From Streptococcus sanguinis (GTDB lineage Bacteria; Bacillota; Bacilli; Lactobacillales; Streptococcaceae): a DNA stretch of 64,000 nucleotides. A program made the translations under genes and the position numbers. Below are positions 1 to 10,733 of the stretch, piece after piece; positions within the stretch are counted from its first letter, which is position 1, and each line of letters begins with the position of its first letter. The stretch spans positions 2,230,001 through 2,294,000 of the forward strand of contig NZ_LR134002.1 in assembly GCF_900635155.1 (NCBI RefSeq), read 5' to 3'. The notes below the pieces were generated by a model. That model saw only the letters and a program-made list of their open reading frames with translations, was not told the DNA's origin and made no database searches.

Positions 1-60
1 GTGTCAGTTCTCTATTTTTCTACAGAAGTTCCCGCAAGCGGAACGTCTTCCATATCCTAA
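1..60 (-). other. 16S-23S rRNA spacer, part
   Basis: This is the stretch following tRNA-Ala in the direction of rRNA transcription. It is part of the internal transcribed spacer; the 23S gene is expected just beyond the left edge. A short inverted repeat (gttcccgc...gcggaac, about 28-43) is visible and could be an rRNA processing stem. No coding potential is seen. Confidence 0.75.
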
Positions 61-133
61 TGGAGCCTAGCGGGATCGAACCGCTGACCTCCTGCGTGCA
101 AAGCAGGCGCTCTCCCAGCTGAGCTAAGGCCCC
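61..133 (-). tRNA. tRNA-Ala (anticodon UGC)
   Basis: Read on the minus strand, the 73 bases fold into a cloverleaf. The 7-bp acceptor stem is GGGGCCT with AGGCTCC (one G-U pair), there is a D-loop with AGCTCAGCTGGGAGAGC, the anticodon loop contains TTTGCAC, and the T-arm has GGTTCGATCCC. The anticodon TGC reads alanine codons. The terminal CCA is not encoded, so it must be added after transcription. The gene lies in the 16S-23S spacer, as is usual for streptococcal rRNA operons. Confidence 0.96.
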
Positions 134-191
134 ACATAGCCCTCTCAAAACTAAACAAGACCCAAGTGCATTCCGTATGTCCTTACGGACT

Positions 192-1746
<1,555 letters not shown>

Positions 1747-1884
1747 AGTTTGAGTTCGCACTCATTACTGTCCACTGACAGATTTATTTTCGTTTTTTGA
1801 CAGGTTACATATCTCTATGTCACCCTGCACTTGGTTCGTCTTGTTCAGTTTTCAAAGGGCTTTGTCTTTCGCGACAACTATATT
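1747..1884 (-). promoter_or_regulatory. rRNA operon leader with boxA-like element
   Basis: This is the transcribed leader between the rRNA promoter and the 16S 5' end. On the minus strand it holds the run GACAAAGCCCTTTGAAAACTG (about 1847-1867), which resembles the boxA-like element found ahead of streptococcal rRNA genes, where Nus factors prevent early termination. A TGTCA/TGACA repeat pair near 1778-1803 could form part of the long processing stem around 16S. No gene is seen. Confidence 0.55.
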
Positions 1885-1914
1885 AGTATATCACCCAACC
1901 ACACCTCTTGTCAA
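1885..1914 (-). promoter_or_regulatory. rRNA operon promoter
   Basis: On the minus strand a perfect -35 box TTGACA (1909-1914) is followed by an 18-bp spacer and a -10 box TATACT (1885-1890). It lies about 140 bases ahead of the 16S 5' end, as expected for a streptococcal rRNA promoter. Confidence 0.8.
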
Positions 1915-1978
1915 TACCTTTTCTAATTTTTTTTTACATTTTTTTGAAGTTTTTTATGCATTAAAGTCTTTCCGTCTA

Positions 1979-3238
1979 TTAGAGTGCGGGAAGATATGCT
2001 TCTTCCCCTAATTGACGAGCTAATAAACCAGCTCTTGCCAACTGAAGCAAAGTCTTTGTGAATTCATAAATATGCTCTCTTTCACTTGCAGACAACTCTT
2101 TTTTAGAAAACTTTCTTCTTAAAGCTTTGTAATCCCGACCTTCCTCTTGAAAGAAGGGAGCGTCTTGTAAATAGGCTTTTACATTCTCCAAATTTTCTAA
2201 AATACCAAGATGAAAAGCAGCAGAAGAAAAGGTTCTATCAAAAGGCTGAGTGCAGACGCTCCGAAACTCTACTGTCCCCCGCGTCGTCAAATCTTGATAC
2301 TGATAACTTCTATGATTCTTGAAGTCTGCTCCCCTTGGAGTCAAATTTGCTTTTTCACCTGAAAGGCTATAAGCTTCAATAGTTTTCTGGCTCAAGTATT
2401 CATTAGCAGATATCGGATAGAAATAGTAGGATTGACCATTTCGTTCGGCAGTGAAAAGCGCTGATTTACTAAGATAAGCAAAAAATTCATCTTCAGTTTG
2501 AAAATCTTTTGAATTCACACCCGCATTTTCCTGTAAAATGCCATGCATCGATTGCTCCCAGAAAATGTCCCGAGCTATTTTTGTATCCCAAGAAGAATCC
2601 GAAAACTCTGAATTGGCAAAAAGGTATGCCTTAGCAGCTTCAATTTGATTGAAGACATTGATGACGCTTAAATAATTTTCTCTTGAGACATCCAGCTGAA
2701 CTTGACTCCCACAAATAAAAGCACCATATTCTGGATAATTGTGCAAACCTTCCATGTTCTTTCCCATAGCTAAATACTGCATCAGCATTTCATATCTTGG
2801 ATATTTAACTGGACTATTATCATTTTCAGCCCAGAAAGGATGAATACCTTCTCCTTGAATTTCATGATGTTCTTCACGCAGAATTAGCTGAATAATGTTC
2901 AGATAGTTCTTAAAACGCTCTTCAACTTCTTGAATTCTGCTAGCCTTGGCAAAAGCAAATTCCAAAGTATTGTAAGAGACCTCAAAAAGAATTCTGTCTT
3001 CATTTTTAGTGGATTTTAGTTGGATAGGATTTCCATCTCTATCAAATCTCTCCGCTTCAAAATCATGTTCATCAAGTAAACGTTTTAATAGATTCTTGGC
3101 AACGGTCGTATCAGTCGCTCCGCCCTGGCTATTGACAATAGGAAATTCTAATTCAATGCCAATGTAGACAGTTGGATTTTCTTTAATATTCTTTAAATAG
3201 CGTTCTTTTAAAATTTGGATTGAATCAATCATTTCCAT
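1979..3238 (-). CDS. Glutamate-cysteine ligase family 2 (GCS2-like)
   Basis: This 419-residue cytoplasmic protein resembles the GCS2 family, which joins glutamate to cysteine (or another amine) using ATP. The family signature appears near the N-terminus as IGIELEFPIVN (about residues 26-36). A basic segment near residue 300 (TPRGADFKNHRSYQYQD) and the TRGTVEFRSVC stretch fit ATP/substrate-binding regions of the fold. The start follows a GGAAATGG context with a likely extended -10 promoter upstream. No glutathione synthetase partner and no fused GshF domain are present. It may make gamma-glutamylcysteine only or act on another amine. It is the last gene before the rRNA promoter and is transcribed on its own. 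The family is fairly sure, the substrate is not. Confidence 0.75.
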   Translation of the reverse strand: MEMIDSIQILKERYLKNIKENPTVYIGIELEFPIVNSQGGATDTTVAKNLLKRLLDEHDFEAERFDRDGNPIQLKSTKNEDRILFEVSYNTLEFAFAKASRIQEVEERFKNYLNIIQLILREEHHEIQGEGIHPFWAENDNSPVKYPRYEMLMQYLAMGKNMEGLHNYPEYGAFICGSQVQLDVSRENYLSVINVFNQIEAAKAYLFANSEFSDSSWDTKIARDIFWEQSMHGILQENAGVNSKDFQTEDEFFAYLSKSALFTAERNGQSYYFYPISANEYLSQKTIEAYSLSGEKANLTPRGADFKNHRSYQYQDLTTRGTVEFRSVCTQPFDRTFSSAAFHLGILENLENVKAYLQDAPFFQEEGRDYKALRRKFSKKELSASEREHIYEFTKTLLQLARAGLLARQLGEEAYLPAL

Positions 3239-3267
3239 TTCCTATAAATTTTTGATAGTGTTAGAGT

Positions 3268-3276
3268 ATTATAACA
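3268..3276 (-). promoter_or_regulatory. Extended -10 promoter for the GCS2-like gene
   Basis: The minus strand reads TGTTATAAT about 30 bases ahead of the start codon. This is a perfect -10 box (3268-3273) with the TGN extension. No good -35 box is seen at the right distance. Confidence 0.5.
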
Positions 3277-3310
3277 AAATTTCAGGTTTTTTCCTAGTTT
3301 CAAGCAAAAA

Positions 3311-3361
3311 CGCCTGCTTACGAAATTGTTTTTGTCTTAAAAGCAATTTCGTAAACAAGCG
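3311..3361 (-). other. Long hairpin downstream of rplQ
   Basis: Arms 3311-3328 and 3344-3361 pair over 18 positions around a 15-base loop. As minus-strand RNA the two non-Watson-Crick positions are G-U pairs, while as plus-strand RNA they would be A-C mismatches. This suggests the fold is kept in minus-strand RNA, that is, in the tail of the ribosomal protein transcript. No clear uridine run follows, so it is not a textbook terminator. Confidence 0.6.
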
Positions 3362-3384
3362 TCTACCTATTATCAACTATATGA

Positions 3385-3469
3385 TGAGTGTTCCCGCTAG
3401 GAAAAAATCCTAGCGGTAGACCAGAGCTAGACTAAGAATAGAGCCTCTATTCCATCATCATAACACTCA
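3385..3469 (-). terminator. Nested hairpin after rplQ, probable end of alpha operon
   Basis: The core is a perfect 9-bp stem CCGCTAGGA/TCCTAGCGG with a five-base loop (3394-3416). It is enclosed by an outer pair TGAGTGTT (3385-3392) and AACACTCA (3462-3469). It begins about 16 bases after the rplQ stop codon. Without a uridine run it may act as a processing or 3'-stabilising structure as much as a terminator. Confidence 0.45.
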
Positions 3470-3485
3470 ACAAAGATTGATGATC

Positions 3486-3872
3486 TTATACTAATTCGAT
3501 GATTGCCATTGGCGCAGCATCTCCGCGGCGCGGTTCAGTTTTCAGGATACGAGTATATCCACCGTTGCGCTCCGCATAGCGTGGTGCAATCTCAGAGAAC
3601 AATTTTTGAAGAGCAGTAGTTGTAGTATACTTTTCTGTTGCTTCATCATAGTTTTCTGATGCGATTTCATTGCGTACAAAAGCTGCTGCTTGACGACGAG
3701 CGTGCAAGTCTCCACGTTTGCCCAATGTAATCATTTTTTCAACTGTTTTACGGATTTCTTTAGCACGAGCTTCAGTTGTCACGATTGATTCGTTGATTAG
3801 CAAATCAGTAGTCAAATCGCGAAGCATTGCTTTACGTTGTGAGCTAGTGCGTCCTAGTTTACGGTAAGCCAT
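3486..3872 (-). CDS. rplQ: 50S ribosomal protein L17
   Basis: A 128-residue L17 of normal bacterial length, with the conserved opening [20 protein letters not shown] and the C-terminal [20 protein letters not shown] region. L17 binds 23S rRNA near the exit-tunnel side of the large subunit. It is the last gene of the alpha operon, starts 11 bases after rpoA and has its own Shine-Dalgarno (GGAGGAATAC) before the start. Structured RNA follows the stop codon. Confidence 0.98.
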   Translation of the reverse strand: MAYRKLGRTSSQRKAMLRDLTTDLLINESIVTTEARAKEIRKTVEKMITLGKRGDLHARRQAAAFVRNEIASENYDEATEKYTTTTALQKLFSEIAPRYAERNGGYTRILKTEPRRGDAAPMAIIELV

Positions 3873-3883
3873 GTATTCCTCCT

Positions 3884-4822
3884 TTATTTATCGTTTTTTA
3901 ACCCCAGACCGAGATCAGCAAGTTTAACTTTTACTTCCTCCAGACTCTTGCGTCCCAAGTTACGAACTTTCATCATTTCTGGCTCAGATTTTTCTGTCAA
4001 ATCAAATACAGTATTGATACCTGCACGTTTCAAACAGTTGTATGAGCGAACTGACAAATCTAATTCTTCGATGGTCCGCTCTAAAATGCGGTCATCAGAA
4101 GTCTTTTCTGCTTCCTTCATAACGTCTGCAGCGATAGCTACTTCTGTCAGGTTAGTGAAGAGATTCAAATGTTCCGTAAGGATGCGGGCTGAAAGTCCCA
4201 AAGCATCTTCTGGAATAATTGTTCCATTCGTTAAAATTTCAAGGGTTAGTTTGTCAAAACCATCGTTGCTACCAACACGAGCTGGCTCAACCTGGTAATT
4301 AACCTTTGTCACTGGCGTATAGATAGAATCTACCGCAAGTGTTCCCACTGGTGCATCATCTTTCTTATTTTCATCTGCAGGCACATAACCACGACCGCTG
4401 TTGACAGTCATCGTTGCCTTAAAGCTTGCACCTTCTCCGATTGTAAAGAGATAATGATCAGGGTTTATAATTTCAATGTCACTGTCTGTCAAAATGTCTC
4501 CGGCAGTCACTTCTGCTGGTCCTTCAACATCCAGTTCAATAATCTTTTCGTCTTGGACGTAAGATTTTACAGCAATTCCTTTGACGTTCAGAATAATTTG
4601 CATCACGTCTTCACGGACACCGGAAATTGTATCAAACTCGTGCAAAACACCTTCAATATTGATTGAAGTAACAGCAGCACCTGGAAGTGAAGCCAAAAGC
4701 ACACGGCGAAGAGAATTTCCCAGTGTTGTACCATAGCCACGCTCAAGCGGCTCTACTACAAACTTGCCATAATCTTTATTTTCATCAATTTTTGTTATAT
4801 TTGGTTTTTCAAACTCAATCAT
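3884..4822 (-). CDS. rpoA: RNA polymerase subunit alpha
   Basis: This 312-residue alpha subunit dimerises to nucleate assembly of RNA polymerase. The N-terminal domain (about residues 1-230) has the conserved [20 protein letters not shown] segment. A short linker leads to the C-terminal domain (about 245-312), whose helix-hairpin-helix portion includes [17 protein letters not shown] and [12 protein letters not shown] and contacts UP elements and activators. The length and the place between rpsK and rplQ are standard for Firmicutes. Confidence 0.98.
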   Translation of the reverse strand: MIEFEKPNITKIDENKDYGKFVVEPLERGYGTTLGNSLRRVLLASLPGAAVTSINIEGVLHEFDTISGVREDVMQIILNVKGIAVKSYVQDEKIIELDVEGPAEVTAGDILTDSDIEIINPDHYLFTIGEGASFKATMTVNSGRGYVPADENKKDDAPVGTLAVDSIYTPVTKVNYQVEPARVGSNDGFDKLTLEILTNGTIIPEDALGLSARILTEHLNLFTNLTEVAIAADVMKEAEKTSDDRILERTIEELDLSVRSYNCLKRAGINTVFDLTEKSEPEMMKVRNLGRKSLEEVKVKLADLGLGLKNDK

Positions 4823-4867
4823 TTGCTATACTCCCTCTTAAACGAAAAGCAGTGTAACGGTTAGTGA

Positions 4868-5251
4868 TTATACACGGCGACGTTTTGGAGGACGAGCACC
4901 ATTGTGTGGTACAGGAGTCACATCACGAATAGCTGTTACTTCAAGACCAGCGGCAGCAAGAGCACGAATAGCAGACTCACGACCAGAACCTGGACCTTTT
5001 ACAGTAACTTCAACTGATTTCAGACCGTGTTCCTGTGCAGATTTAGCAGCTGCTTCAGATGCCATTTGGGCAGCAAATGGTGTAGATTTACGAGAACCTT
5101 TAAATCCAAGAGCTCCAGCAGATGACCAAGCAATCGCGTTACCATGCACATCAGTAATCATAACAATAGTGTTATTAAATGTAGCGTGAATATGAGCAAT
5201 ACCGGATTCGATATTTTTCTTCACACGACGTTTACGTGTTGGTTTAGCCAA
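4868..5251 (-). CDS. rpsK: 30S ribosomal protein S11
   Basis: A 127-residue S11, part of the 30S platform that contacts mRNA in the exit region. The conserved segments [17 protein letters not shown] and [20 protein letters not shown] are intact, and the basic C-terminus ends with [12 protein letters not shown]. It lies between rpsM (20 bases upstream) and rpoA, with a GGAGG Shine-Dalgarno before the start. Confidence 0.98.
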
Positions 5252-5270
5252 GACTTTTTACCTCCTTATA

Positions 5271-5636
5271 TTATTTTTTCTTACCTGCAATCGCAACAGC
5301 TTTACCTTTACGAGTGCGGGCGTTATTTTTAGTGTTTTGTCCACGGACAGGAAGTCCACGACGGTGACGGATTCCACGGTATGAACCGATTTCCATCAAA
5401 CGTTTGATGTTCAAGTTTACTTCACGACGAAGGTCACCTTCAACTTTAATCGCATCTACTTCACGACGGATAGCGTCTTCTTGTTCGATTGTAAGATCTT
5501 TTACACGAATATCTTCTGAAACTCCAGCAGCTGCCAAGATTTTCTTAGAAGTTGGAAGTCCGATACCGTACACATATGTCAGTGAAACGACTACACGTTT
5601 GTCATTTGGAATGTCAACTCCAGCAATACGAGCCAT
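5271..5636 (-). CDS. rpsM: 30S ribosomal protein S13
   Basis: A 121-residue S13 in the head of the 30S subunit, contacting the P-site tRNA and the bridge to the large subunit. The N-terminus [19 protein letters not shown] and the basic tail [15 protein letters not shown] are typical. Its length is normal. A GAAAGGAG Shine-Dalgarno precedes the start, directly after rpmJ. Confidence 0.98.
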   Translation of the reverse strand: MARIAGVDIPNDKRVVVSLTYVYGIGLPTSKKILAAAGVSEDIRVKDLTIEQEDAIRREVDAIKVEGDLRREVNLNIKRLMEIGSYRGIRHRRGLPVRGQNTKNNARTRKGKAVAIAGKKK

Positions 5637-5653
5637 TTTTTCTCCTTTCTATC

Positions 5654-5770
5654 TTATCCTTGACGTTGTTTGTGTTTTGGATTTGCTGGGCAAATTACCA
5701 TAACACGACCATTACGACGAATAACTTTGCAGTATTCGCAAATTGGTTTGACCGATGGTCTTACTTTCAT
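5654..5770 (-). CDS. rpmJ: 50S ribosomal protein L36 (zinc-binding form)
   Basis: A 38-residue protein translated [17 protein letters not shown] and so on, ending KHKQRQG. It has the CxxC at residues 11 and 14, a third cysteine at 27 and a histidine at 33, so it is the zinc-ribbon form of L36. It lies between infA and rpsM. A GGAGGG Shine-Dalgarno sits before the ATG at 5770. Other ribosomal proteins in this window (S14, L32, L33) are zinc-free forms, so L36 stands out as having kept its metal site. Confidence 0.96.
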
Positions 5771-5792
5771 TTTTTCCCTCCAAGTTTTTCGA

Positions 5793-6011
5793 TTATTTAA
5801 AGCGGTATGTGATCCGTCCACGTGTCAAATCATAAGGACTCATTTCTACAGTCACACGGTCTCCCGCTAAAATACGAATATAGTTTTTACGAATTTTACC
5901 AGAAACTGTTGCTAAAATCTGATGTCCATTTTCAAGTTCAACCGTAAACATTGCATTAGGCATTGTATCAACTACCTTGCCTTCAACCTCAATCACATCG
6001 TCTTTTGCCAC
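5793..6011 (-). CDS. infA: Translation initiation factor IF-1
   Basis: This 72-residue OB-fold protein blocks the A site during 30S initiation. The protein begins [15 protein letters not shown] and ends GRITYRFK, as in other bacteria. The start is a GTG codon at 6011, chosen because a GGAGGT Shine-Dalgarno lies eight bases upstream and family length matches. The open frame extends to 6065, but the extra 18 residues are not IF-1-like. The gene lies between adk and rpmJ, the common Firmicute order. Confidence 0.95.
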
Positions 6012-6128
6012 GCAAAAGTACCTCCATAAATTTCGATTTGATCCCTCTGAGCACAGAGGTAACAATTATAAGTCAGACTAATTCATTGTATCACTACTTG
6101 TCAAATATTGCAAGCAGGAAAAACGCTT

Positions 6129-6767
6129 TTATTTCAAATTTGTCAGCACTTTTTCAATGTCTGAGAAGACATCATCAATATCTTGATTTCCTTGAATATC
6201 ATGGACCAAACCTTTGCTGCGATAGTGATCAATGATTGGCTGACCCTGAGCGATATTGACATCCAAACGACGTTTAACCGTCTCAGGCTTGTCATCTTCG
6301 CGCTGGTAATAATCCTCTTCCTTATAGTCTGCTGGCGGATTGAAGACCTTGTGGAAGGTTTCGCCTGTTTGACGATGGATAATCCGACCGCTCAAACGCT
6401 CCAAGAGACAGTCTGGGTTCACTTCGATATTGATTACACCTTCAAGTTCGATACCAAGTTCAGCCAATGTTTTGTCCAAGGCATTTGCTTGCTCAATCGT
6501 GCGTGGATAGCCATCCAAGAGGAAGCCTGTTTGCTTAATATCGTCTTGACTCAAACGCTCTTTGACAATACCGTTTGTCACTTGGTCTGGCACCAACTCG
6601 CCCTTGTCAATATAGGACTTGGCTAAGACGCCCATCTCTGTTTGGTTAGCAATCGCCGCACGGAACATATCTCCAGTTGAAATATGTGCAACATTGAAGC
6701 GCTCAACGATTTTAGCAGCTTGAGTTCCTTTACCAGCACCTGGTAAGCCCATAATCAAAAGATTCAT
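6129..6767 (-). CDS. adk: Adenylate kinase
   Basis: A 212-residue enzyme catalysing ATP + AMP to 2 ADP in the cytoplasm. The P-loop [14 protein letters not shown] (residues 7-20), the AMP-binding segment [12 protein letters not shown] and the DGYPRT motif (about 85-90) are all present. The lid ([19 protein letters not shown]) has no cysteines, so it is the zinc-free type usual in streptococci. It is placed between secY and infA. A strong hairpin lies in the secY-adk gap, which may reduce read-through or mark an internal transcript start. Confidence 0.98.
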   Translation of the reverse strand: MNLLIMGLPGAGKGTQAAKIVERFNVAHISTGDMFRAAIANQTEMGVLAKSYIDKGELVPDQVTNGIVKERLSQDDIKQTGFLLDGYPRTIEQANALDKTLAELGIELEGVINIEVNPDCLLERLSGRIIHRQTGETFHKVFNPPADYKEEDYYQREDDKPETVKRRLDVNIAQGQPIIDHYRSKGLVHDIQGNQDIDDVFSDIEKVLTNLK

Positions 6768-6827
6768 GATTGGTCTCCTTTTTTGTTTTTAAAGCAATCT
6801 ATTAAACCGATTAATAAACTCGTTTAA

Positions 6828-6876
6828 AAACAAAATAGAAGGGGGTGAGTCTACTCTGTCCCCTTTTATTTTGTTT
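6828..6876. terminator. Hairpin between secY and adk
   Basis: Arms 6828-6844 and 6860-6876 pair over 17 bp with one mismatch around a 15-base loop. The A-rich left arm and T-rich right arm give it terminator-like features in both directions. Read leftward it lies after secY and before adk, so it could be an attenuator that separates the spc genes from adk-infA-alpha genes. Confidence 0.6.
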
Positions 6877-6940
6877 ATTTTCGGTTCAAGAAAGGTTATC
6901 TGAACAGGCTTCTCATTAGAAAAGCAATTCAAAAATTCCC

Positions 6941-8248
6941 TTACTCTGAAGTATCCATAAAGCCGACATACTTTCTCTTCAGCAGGTAGCCCTCTAGCTG
7001 CTTCATCCCCTCAATACCAGTTGAAATGATGATCAAGAGACTGGTTCCTCCAAGAGCAACGGCATCTGTCAATCCAAATACATCTTTAGCTACAATAGGC
7101 AGAATGGAAATGACACCTAGGAAGAGAGCGCCAACTGTTGCCAAACGGCGCAGCAGTTTAGACATGTAGTCTTCTGTTCCTTTACCAGGACGAACACCTG
7201 GGATGTAAGCTCCGCTCTTTTGCAGATTCTCTGCTGTCTTCTCTGGATTAATCTGTACAAAAGTATAGAAGAATGTAAAGAGGACAATCAGGAAGGCGTA
7301 CATGAACATACCACTAATGGTCGTTGTTGCCAAAAGTGACTGAGCTGTCTTAATCCAATCTGCATCATAACCCATGGCACTGGCAACTTGGAAAATCGCT
7401 GCCGGTGCAGCTGTAATAGAGCTAGCGAAGATTACAGGAATAACTCCAGCTGGATTGACTTTCAGCGGAAGATAGGAGCTAGAAGGTGCACCCTTAGCTA
7501 CTTTCGTATACTGAATTGGAATTTTATATTCAGCCTGCTGTACAAAGGTTGTAAAGTAAATGATAAGCAGGACTGCCACAATCAGAATCCCTACAAAAAT
7601 GAAGGATGAAGTCAAACGATCACTAGGGATATTGACAAAGTAATCTTCATAGATACCTTTAATCATATCAGGGATAGCTGAGACGATACCGGCAAAGATA
7701 ATCATGGAAACACCGTTACCGTAACCCTTATCCGTAATCTGCTCTCCCAGCCAAGTCACAATCATAGAACCAGTTGCTAGAAAAATGTAAATCAAAACAT
7801 AGGTCTGCACATTCGGGTTTGTTATAAGATTTACTCTTGAGAGAGCACCAAAACCAGCGGTAATCCCAATTGCCTGCACAAAGGCCAAAACCAGGGCGAT
7901 ATAACGAGTCGCTTGATTCAGCTTTCTGCGTCCTACCTCACCTTGCTTTCCCCACTCTACAAACTTTGGAAGCAAGTCCATTTGCAGCAACTGAACAACG
8001 ATAGATGCTGTGATGTATGGACTGACTCCCAGAGCAAAGACTGAGAAGTTGCGCATGGCGTTACCAGAAACCAAGCTCAGCATATTCAAGAATGGCAAAT
8101 CATTCAAGTTGCTCAAAGCTTTGGCATTAATCCCTGGAACCGTTATGGTTGTACCGATACGGAAAACTAAGATGATAAAAATCGTGAATAGAATCTTAGA
8201 CCGTACCTGTTTGATTTTAAATGCGTCTTTTAATAGTTTGAAAAACAT
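6941..8248 (-). CDS. secY: Preprotein translocase subunit SecY
   Basis: A 435-residue multi-spanning membrane protein forming the Sec protein-conducting channel. The conserved early segment (VRSKILFTIFIILVFRIGTTI), the plug-region motif SVFALGVSPYITASIVVQLLQ, and the conserved cytoplasmic loops (GQITDKGYGNGVSMIIFAGI-like stretch near residue 170 and PGVRPGKGTEDYM near 350) are present. About ten membrane helices can be counted. The gene lies in its usual place between rplO and adk. Confidence 0.97.
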   Translation of the reverse strand: MFFKLLKDAFKIKQVRSKILFTIFIILVFRIGTTITVPGINAKALSNLNDLPFLNMLSLVSGNAMRNFSVFALGVSPYITASIVVQLLQMDLLPKFVEWGKQGEVGRRKLNQATRYIALVLAFVQAIGITAGFGALSRVNLITNPNVQTYVLIYIFLATGSMIVTWLGEQITDKGYGNGVSMIIFAGIVSAIPDMIKGIYEDYFVNIPSDRLTSSFIFVGILIVAVLLIIYFTTFVQQAEYKIPIQYTKVAKGAPSSSYLPLKVNPAGVIPVIFASSITAAPAAIFQVASAMGYDADWIKTAQSLLATTTISGMFMYAFLIVLFTFFYTFVQINPEKTAENLQKSGAYIPGVRPGKGTEDYMSKLLRRLATVGALFLGVISILPIVAKDVFGLTDAVALGGTSLLIIISTGIEGMKQLEGYLLKRKYVGFMDTSE

Positions 8249-8260
8249 AGGTCACCTCGC

Positions 8261-8701
8261 TTAGATGACTTCCACTGAACCACCTTTAGCAGTGATAGCT
8301 TCTTCAGCTGATTTAGAGAATTTAGCTGCCTTAACAGTCAATTTCTTTGTCAATTCTCCGTTACCAAGAATCTTGATTCCTGATTTTTCAGCTTTTACAA
8401 TACCTGCTTCGATGAGAACAACTGGTGTTACTTCAGCGCCATCTTCAAAGGCGTTCAGTTGGTCAAGGTTAACAATCGCATATTCTTTGCGGTTGATGTT
8501 CAGGAAACCACGTTTTGGAAGACGACGGAACAACGGAGTTTGTCCACCTTCAAAACCAAGGCGAACGCCGCCACCGCTACGAGCTTTTTGACCTTTTTGA
8601 CCACGGCCAGATGTTTTACCATTACCAGATGATGTACCACGACCAACACGATTGCGGACTTTACGAGAACCTGCAGCAGGTTGTAATTCATGAAGTTTCA
8701 T
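8261..8701 (-). CDS. rplO: 50S ribosomal protein L15
   Basis: A 146-residue L15, an early-assembling 23S-binding protein. The protein starts [14 protein letters not shown], followed by the glycine/arginine-rich [21 protein letters not shown] tract and [15 protein letters not shown]. The frame is open upstream to 8740, but the ATG at 8701 gives the family start. A GAGGAGAAA Shine-Dalgarno lies just ahead. It directly precedes secY (12 bases). Confidence 0.96.
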   Translation of the reverse strand: MKLHELQPAAGSRKVRNRVGRGTSSGNGKTSGRGQKGQKARSGGGVRLGFEGGQTPLFRRLPKRGFLNINRKEYAIVNLDQLNAFEDGAEVTPVVLIEAGIVKAEKSGIKILGNGELTKKLTVKAAKFSKSAEEAITAKGGSVEVI

Positions 8702-8856
8702 TATATTATTTCTCCTCTTTTGTAAAATGCTAGCGCTCATATAGGAGAAAAGGTGTCTCCTATATAAACTCGCCTATACATATATTTAGTTTTAGGGGCT
8801 GAGAAAATCCCATCCCCTAATTTATTTTGAATTTAAAGTTGTTAAGCCAGCAAAGC

Positions 8857-9039
8857 TTATTTAACTTCTTCAACAGTTACCAAGTGTGATACTGCAGTAA
8901 TCATACCGCGTACTGCTGGATTATCTTCTTTGATAACTGAGCTGTTCAATTTGCCAAGTCCAAGTGCTACAACAGTTTTACGTTGTGACGGGATGCGTCC
9001 GATTGGAGACTTAGTCAAAGTAATTTTAATTTGAGCCAT
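8857..9039 (-). CDS. rpmD: 50S ribosomal protein L30
   Basis: A 60-residue L30 with the typical [19 protein letters not shown] opening and the VRGMI motif. The ATG at 9039 was chosen because it gives family length and has an AAAGGGG Shine-Dalgarno; the frame open to 9093 overlaps rpsE. The roughly 150-base gap to rplO is longer than usual here and contains a mirror-like ATATA-rich stretch but no gene. Confidence 0.95.
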   Translation of the reverse strand: MAQIKITLTKSPIGRIPSQRKTVVALGLGKLNSSVIKEDNPAVRGMITAVSHLVTVEEVK

Positions 9040-9052
9040 GTTATCCCCTTTC

Positions 9053-9547
9053 TTATGCCAAGTCAGAAACTGAAATACCACGAAGGGCAGCAACTTCTTC
9101 AGCGCGTTTTAATTGTTTCAAACCTTCAACAGTTGCGCGAACGATGTTGATTGGAGTGTTAGAGCCAAGAGATTTAGATGTAACATCTGCTACACCTGCC
9201 AACTCGATGACGGCACGAACCGCACCACCAGCAGCAACTCCAGAACCCTCAACAGCTGGCTTAAGCAATACTTTCGCTCCGCCAAATTCTGAAAGAACTT
9301 CGTGAGGAATTGTTGTGCCAACCATTGGTACTTCAATCAAATTCTTCTTCGCATCTTCAACTGCCTTGCGGATTGCTTCTGGTACTTCTTGAGCTTTACC
9401 AGTACCGAAGCCAACACGACCATTGCGATCACCAACAACTACAAGAGCTGCAAAGCGAAGACGACGTCCACCTTTAACAACTTTTGTAACACGGTTGATG
9501 GCAACTAAACGTTCTTCAAGTTCAACTGCGTTGTCTTTAAATGCCAT
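9053..9547 (-). CDS. rpsE: 30S ribosomal protein S5
   Basis: A 164-residue S5, involved in decoding accuracy and mRNA helicase activity at the entry channel. It has the double-stranded-RNA-binding-like N-domain with [18 protein letters not shown], the [20 protein letters not shown] helix and the C-domain [14 protein letters not shown]. Length is normal. It sits between rplR and rpmD. Confidence 0.98.
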
Positions 9548-9564
9548 TTTCTAGTGTCCTCCTC

Positions 9565-9921
9565 TTAGAATTTCAATCCGTTTTCACGAGCTGCATCAGC
9601 CAAAGCTTTTACACGTCCGTGATAGAGATATCCACCGCGGTCGAAGACGACTTCAGAAATACCTTTAGCAACTGCACGTTCAGCAACGAGCTTACCAACA
9701 ACAACGGCTTGTTCTGTTTTAGTTCCTTTTGAAACTTCTTTGTCAAGAGTTGAAGCGCTTGCGAGCGTTACACCCGCTACGTCATCAATCACTTGAGCGT
9801 AGATGCCTGTATTAGAACGGAATACGTTCAAACGTGGGCGATCAGCAGTTCCAGAGAGTTTTCCGCGAACGCGACGGTGGCGTTTTTGGCGGATTTTATT
9901 TTTATCTGGTTTCGTAATCAC
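9565..9921 (-). CDS. rplR: 50S ribosomal protein L18
   Basis: A 118-residue L18, which binds 5S rRNA. Its body includes [20 protein letters not shown] and the C-terminal [20 protein letters not shown]. The start is taken as the GTG at 9921. A second GTG nine bases earlier (9930) is part of the Shine-Dalgarno AAGAGGTG itself, so it cannot be the start. The family length also favours 118 residues. Confidence 0.93.
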   Translation of the reverse strand: MITKPDKNKIRQKRHRRVRGKLSGTADRPRLNVFRSNTGIYAQVIDDVAGVTLASASTLDKEVSKGTKTEQAVVVGKLVAERAVAKGISEVVFDRGGYLYHGRVKALADAARENGLKF

Positions 9922-10007
9922 AATTTTCACCTCTTAATTTTAATCTTGTGCTTATGCACAACGTTGGGAAACAGCTTGTTTGGCTGAAAAAAATCAGCCA
10001 GACAAGA

Positions 10008-10544
10008 TTATTTACCAGTTTTACCTTCTTTACGGCGAACGAATTCACCAACGTAGCGGATACCTTTACCTTTGTATGGCTCTGGAGCACGCAGGCTACG
10101 TACGTAAGCTGCTGTTTGTCCAACTACTTCTTTTGAAATTCCGCTGATAACGATGGTCGTTGGGTTTGGAAGTTCAAAAGTGATGCCTTCTGGTGCTTCT
10201 ACTTCGTCTGGATGAGATTTACCAACTGAAAGTACAAGCTTTTTGCCTTGAAGTTGAGCACGGTAACCAACCCCACGCATTTCAAGTTCTTTCTTGAATC
10301 CTTCTGATACACCAACAACCATGTTGTTCAAAAGGGCACGAGTAGTTCCGTGGATTGTTTTCATTTCTTTTGAATCGTTTGGACGGTGAAGAGTAACTTC
10401 AGTCCCTTCCACACGGATTTCAATATCTTTTGAGAACTCACGAGTCAGTTCTCCTTTAGGTCCTTTTACAGTTACAACGTTGTCTTTGTTGCTAAGTTCA
10501 ACACCAGCAGGCAACACAATAACTTTATTACCAATACGTGACAT
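10008..10544 (-). CDS. rplF: 50S ribosomal protein L6
   Basis: A 178-residue L6 made of two similar alpha/beta domains near the factor-binding site of the 50S subunit. The start [16 protein letters not shown] and the C-terminal [22 protein letters not shown] are typical. It is preceded by an unusually long and structured spacer after rpsH. Confidence 0.98.
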   Translation of the reverse strand: MSRIGNKVIVLPAGVELSNKDNVVTVKGPKGELTREFSKDIEIRVEGTEVTLHRPNDSKEMKTIHGTTRALLNNMVVGVSEGFKKELEMRGVGYRAQLQGKKLVLSVGKSHPDEVEAPEGITFELPNPTTIVISGISKEVVGQTAAYVRSLRAPEPYKGKGIRYVGEFVRRKEGKTGK

Positions 10545-10636
10545 GTATATATTCTCCTGTTAGATTGTCAGGCCGCAAGCGACCAGTTTTCACGGGGGTT
10601 AAATCGATTTCTCAATTTAAAGGAAAATTTAGGTCT

Positions 10637-10722
10637 CAATTTCAAAGTGAATCAAGGCATCGTCTCGCGGGCACAACTCTGAGTTAGGCAAGAGACGATA
10701 ACGAAGAGTCACAAAGAAATTG
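10637..10722 (-). other. Structured RNA element in the rpsH-rplF spacer
   Basis: The 189-base gap between rpsH and rplF holds a nested fold. CAATTTC (10637-10643) pairs with GAAATTG (10716-10722). Symmetric AAA internal loops follow on both sides. GTGA (10647-10650) pairs with TCAC (10709-10712), and an inner stem ATCGTCTC (10659-10666) pairs with GAGACGAT (10692-10699). No open frame is seen. It could be an inserted repeat or a regulatory structure in the spc transcript. Confidence 0.6.
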
Positions 10723-10733
10723 GGAGCTAAATA

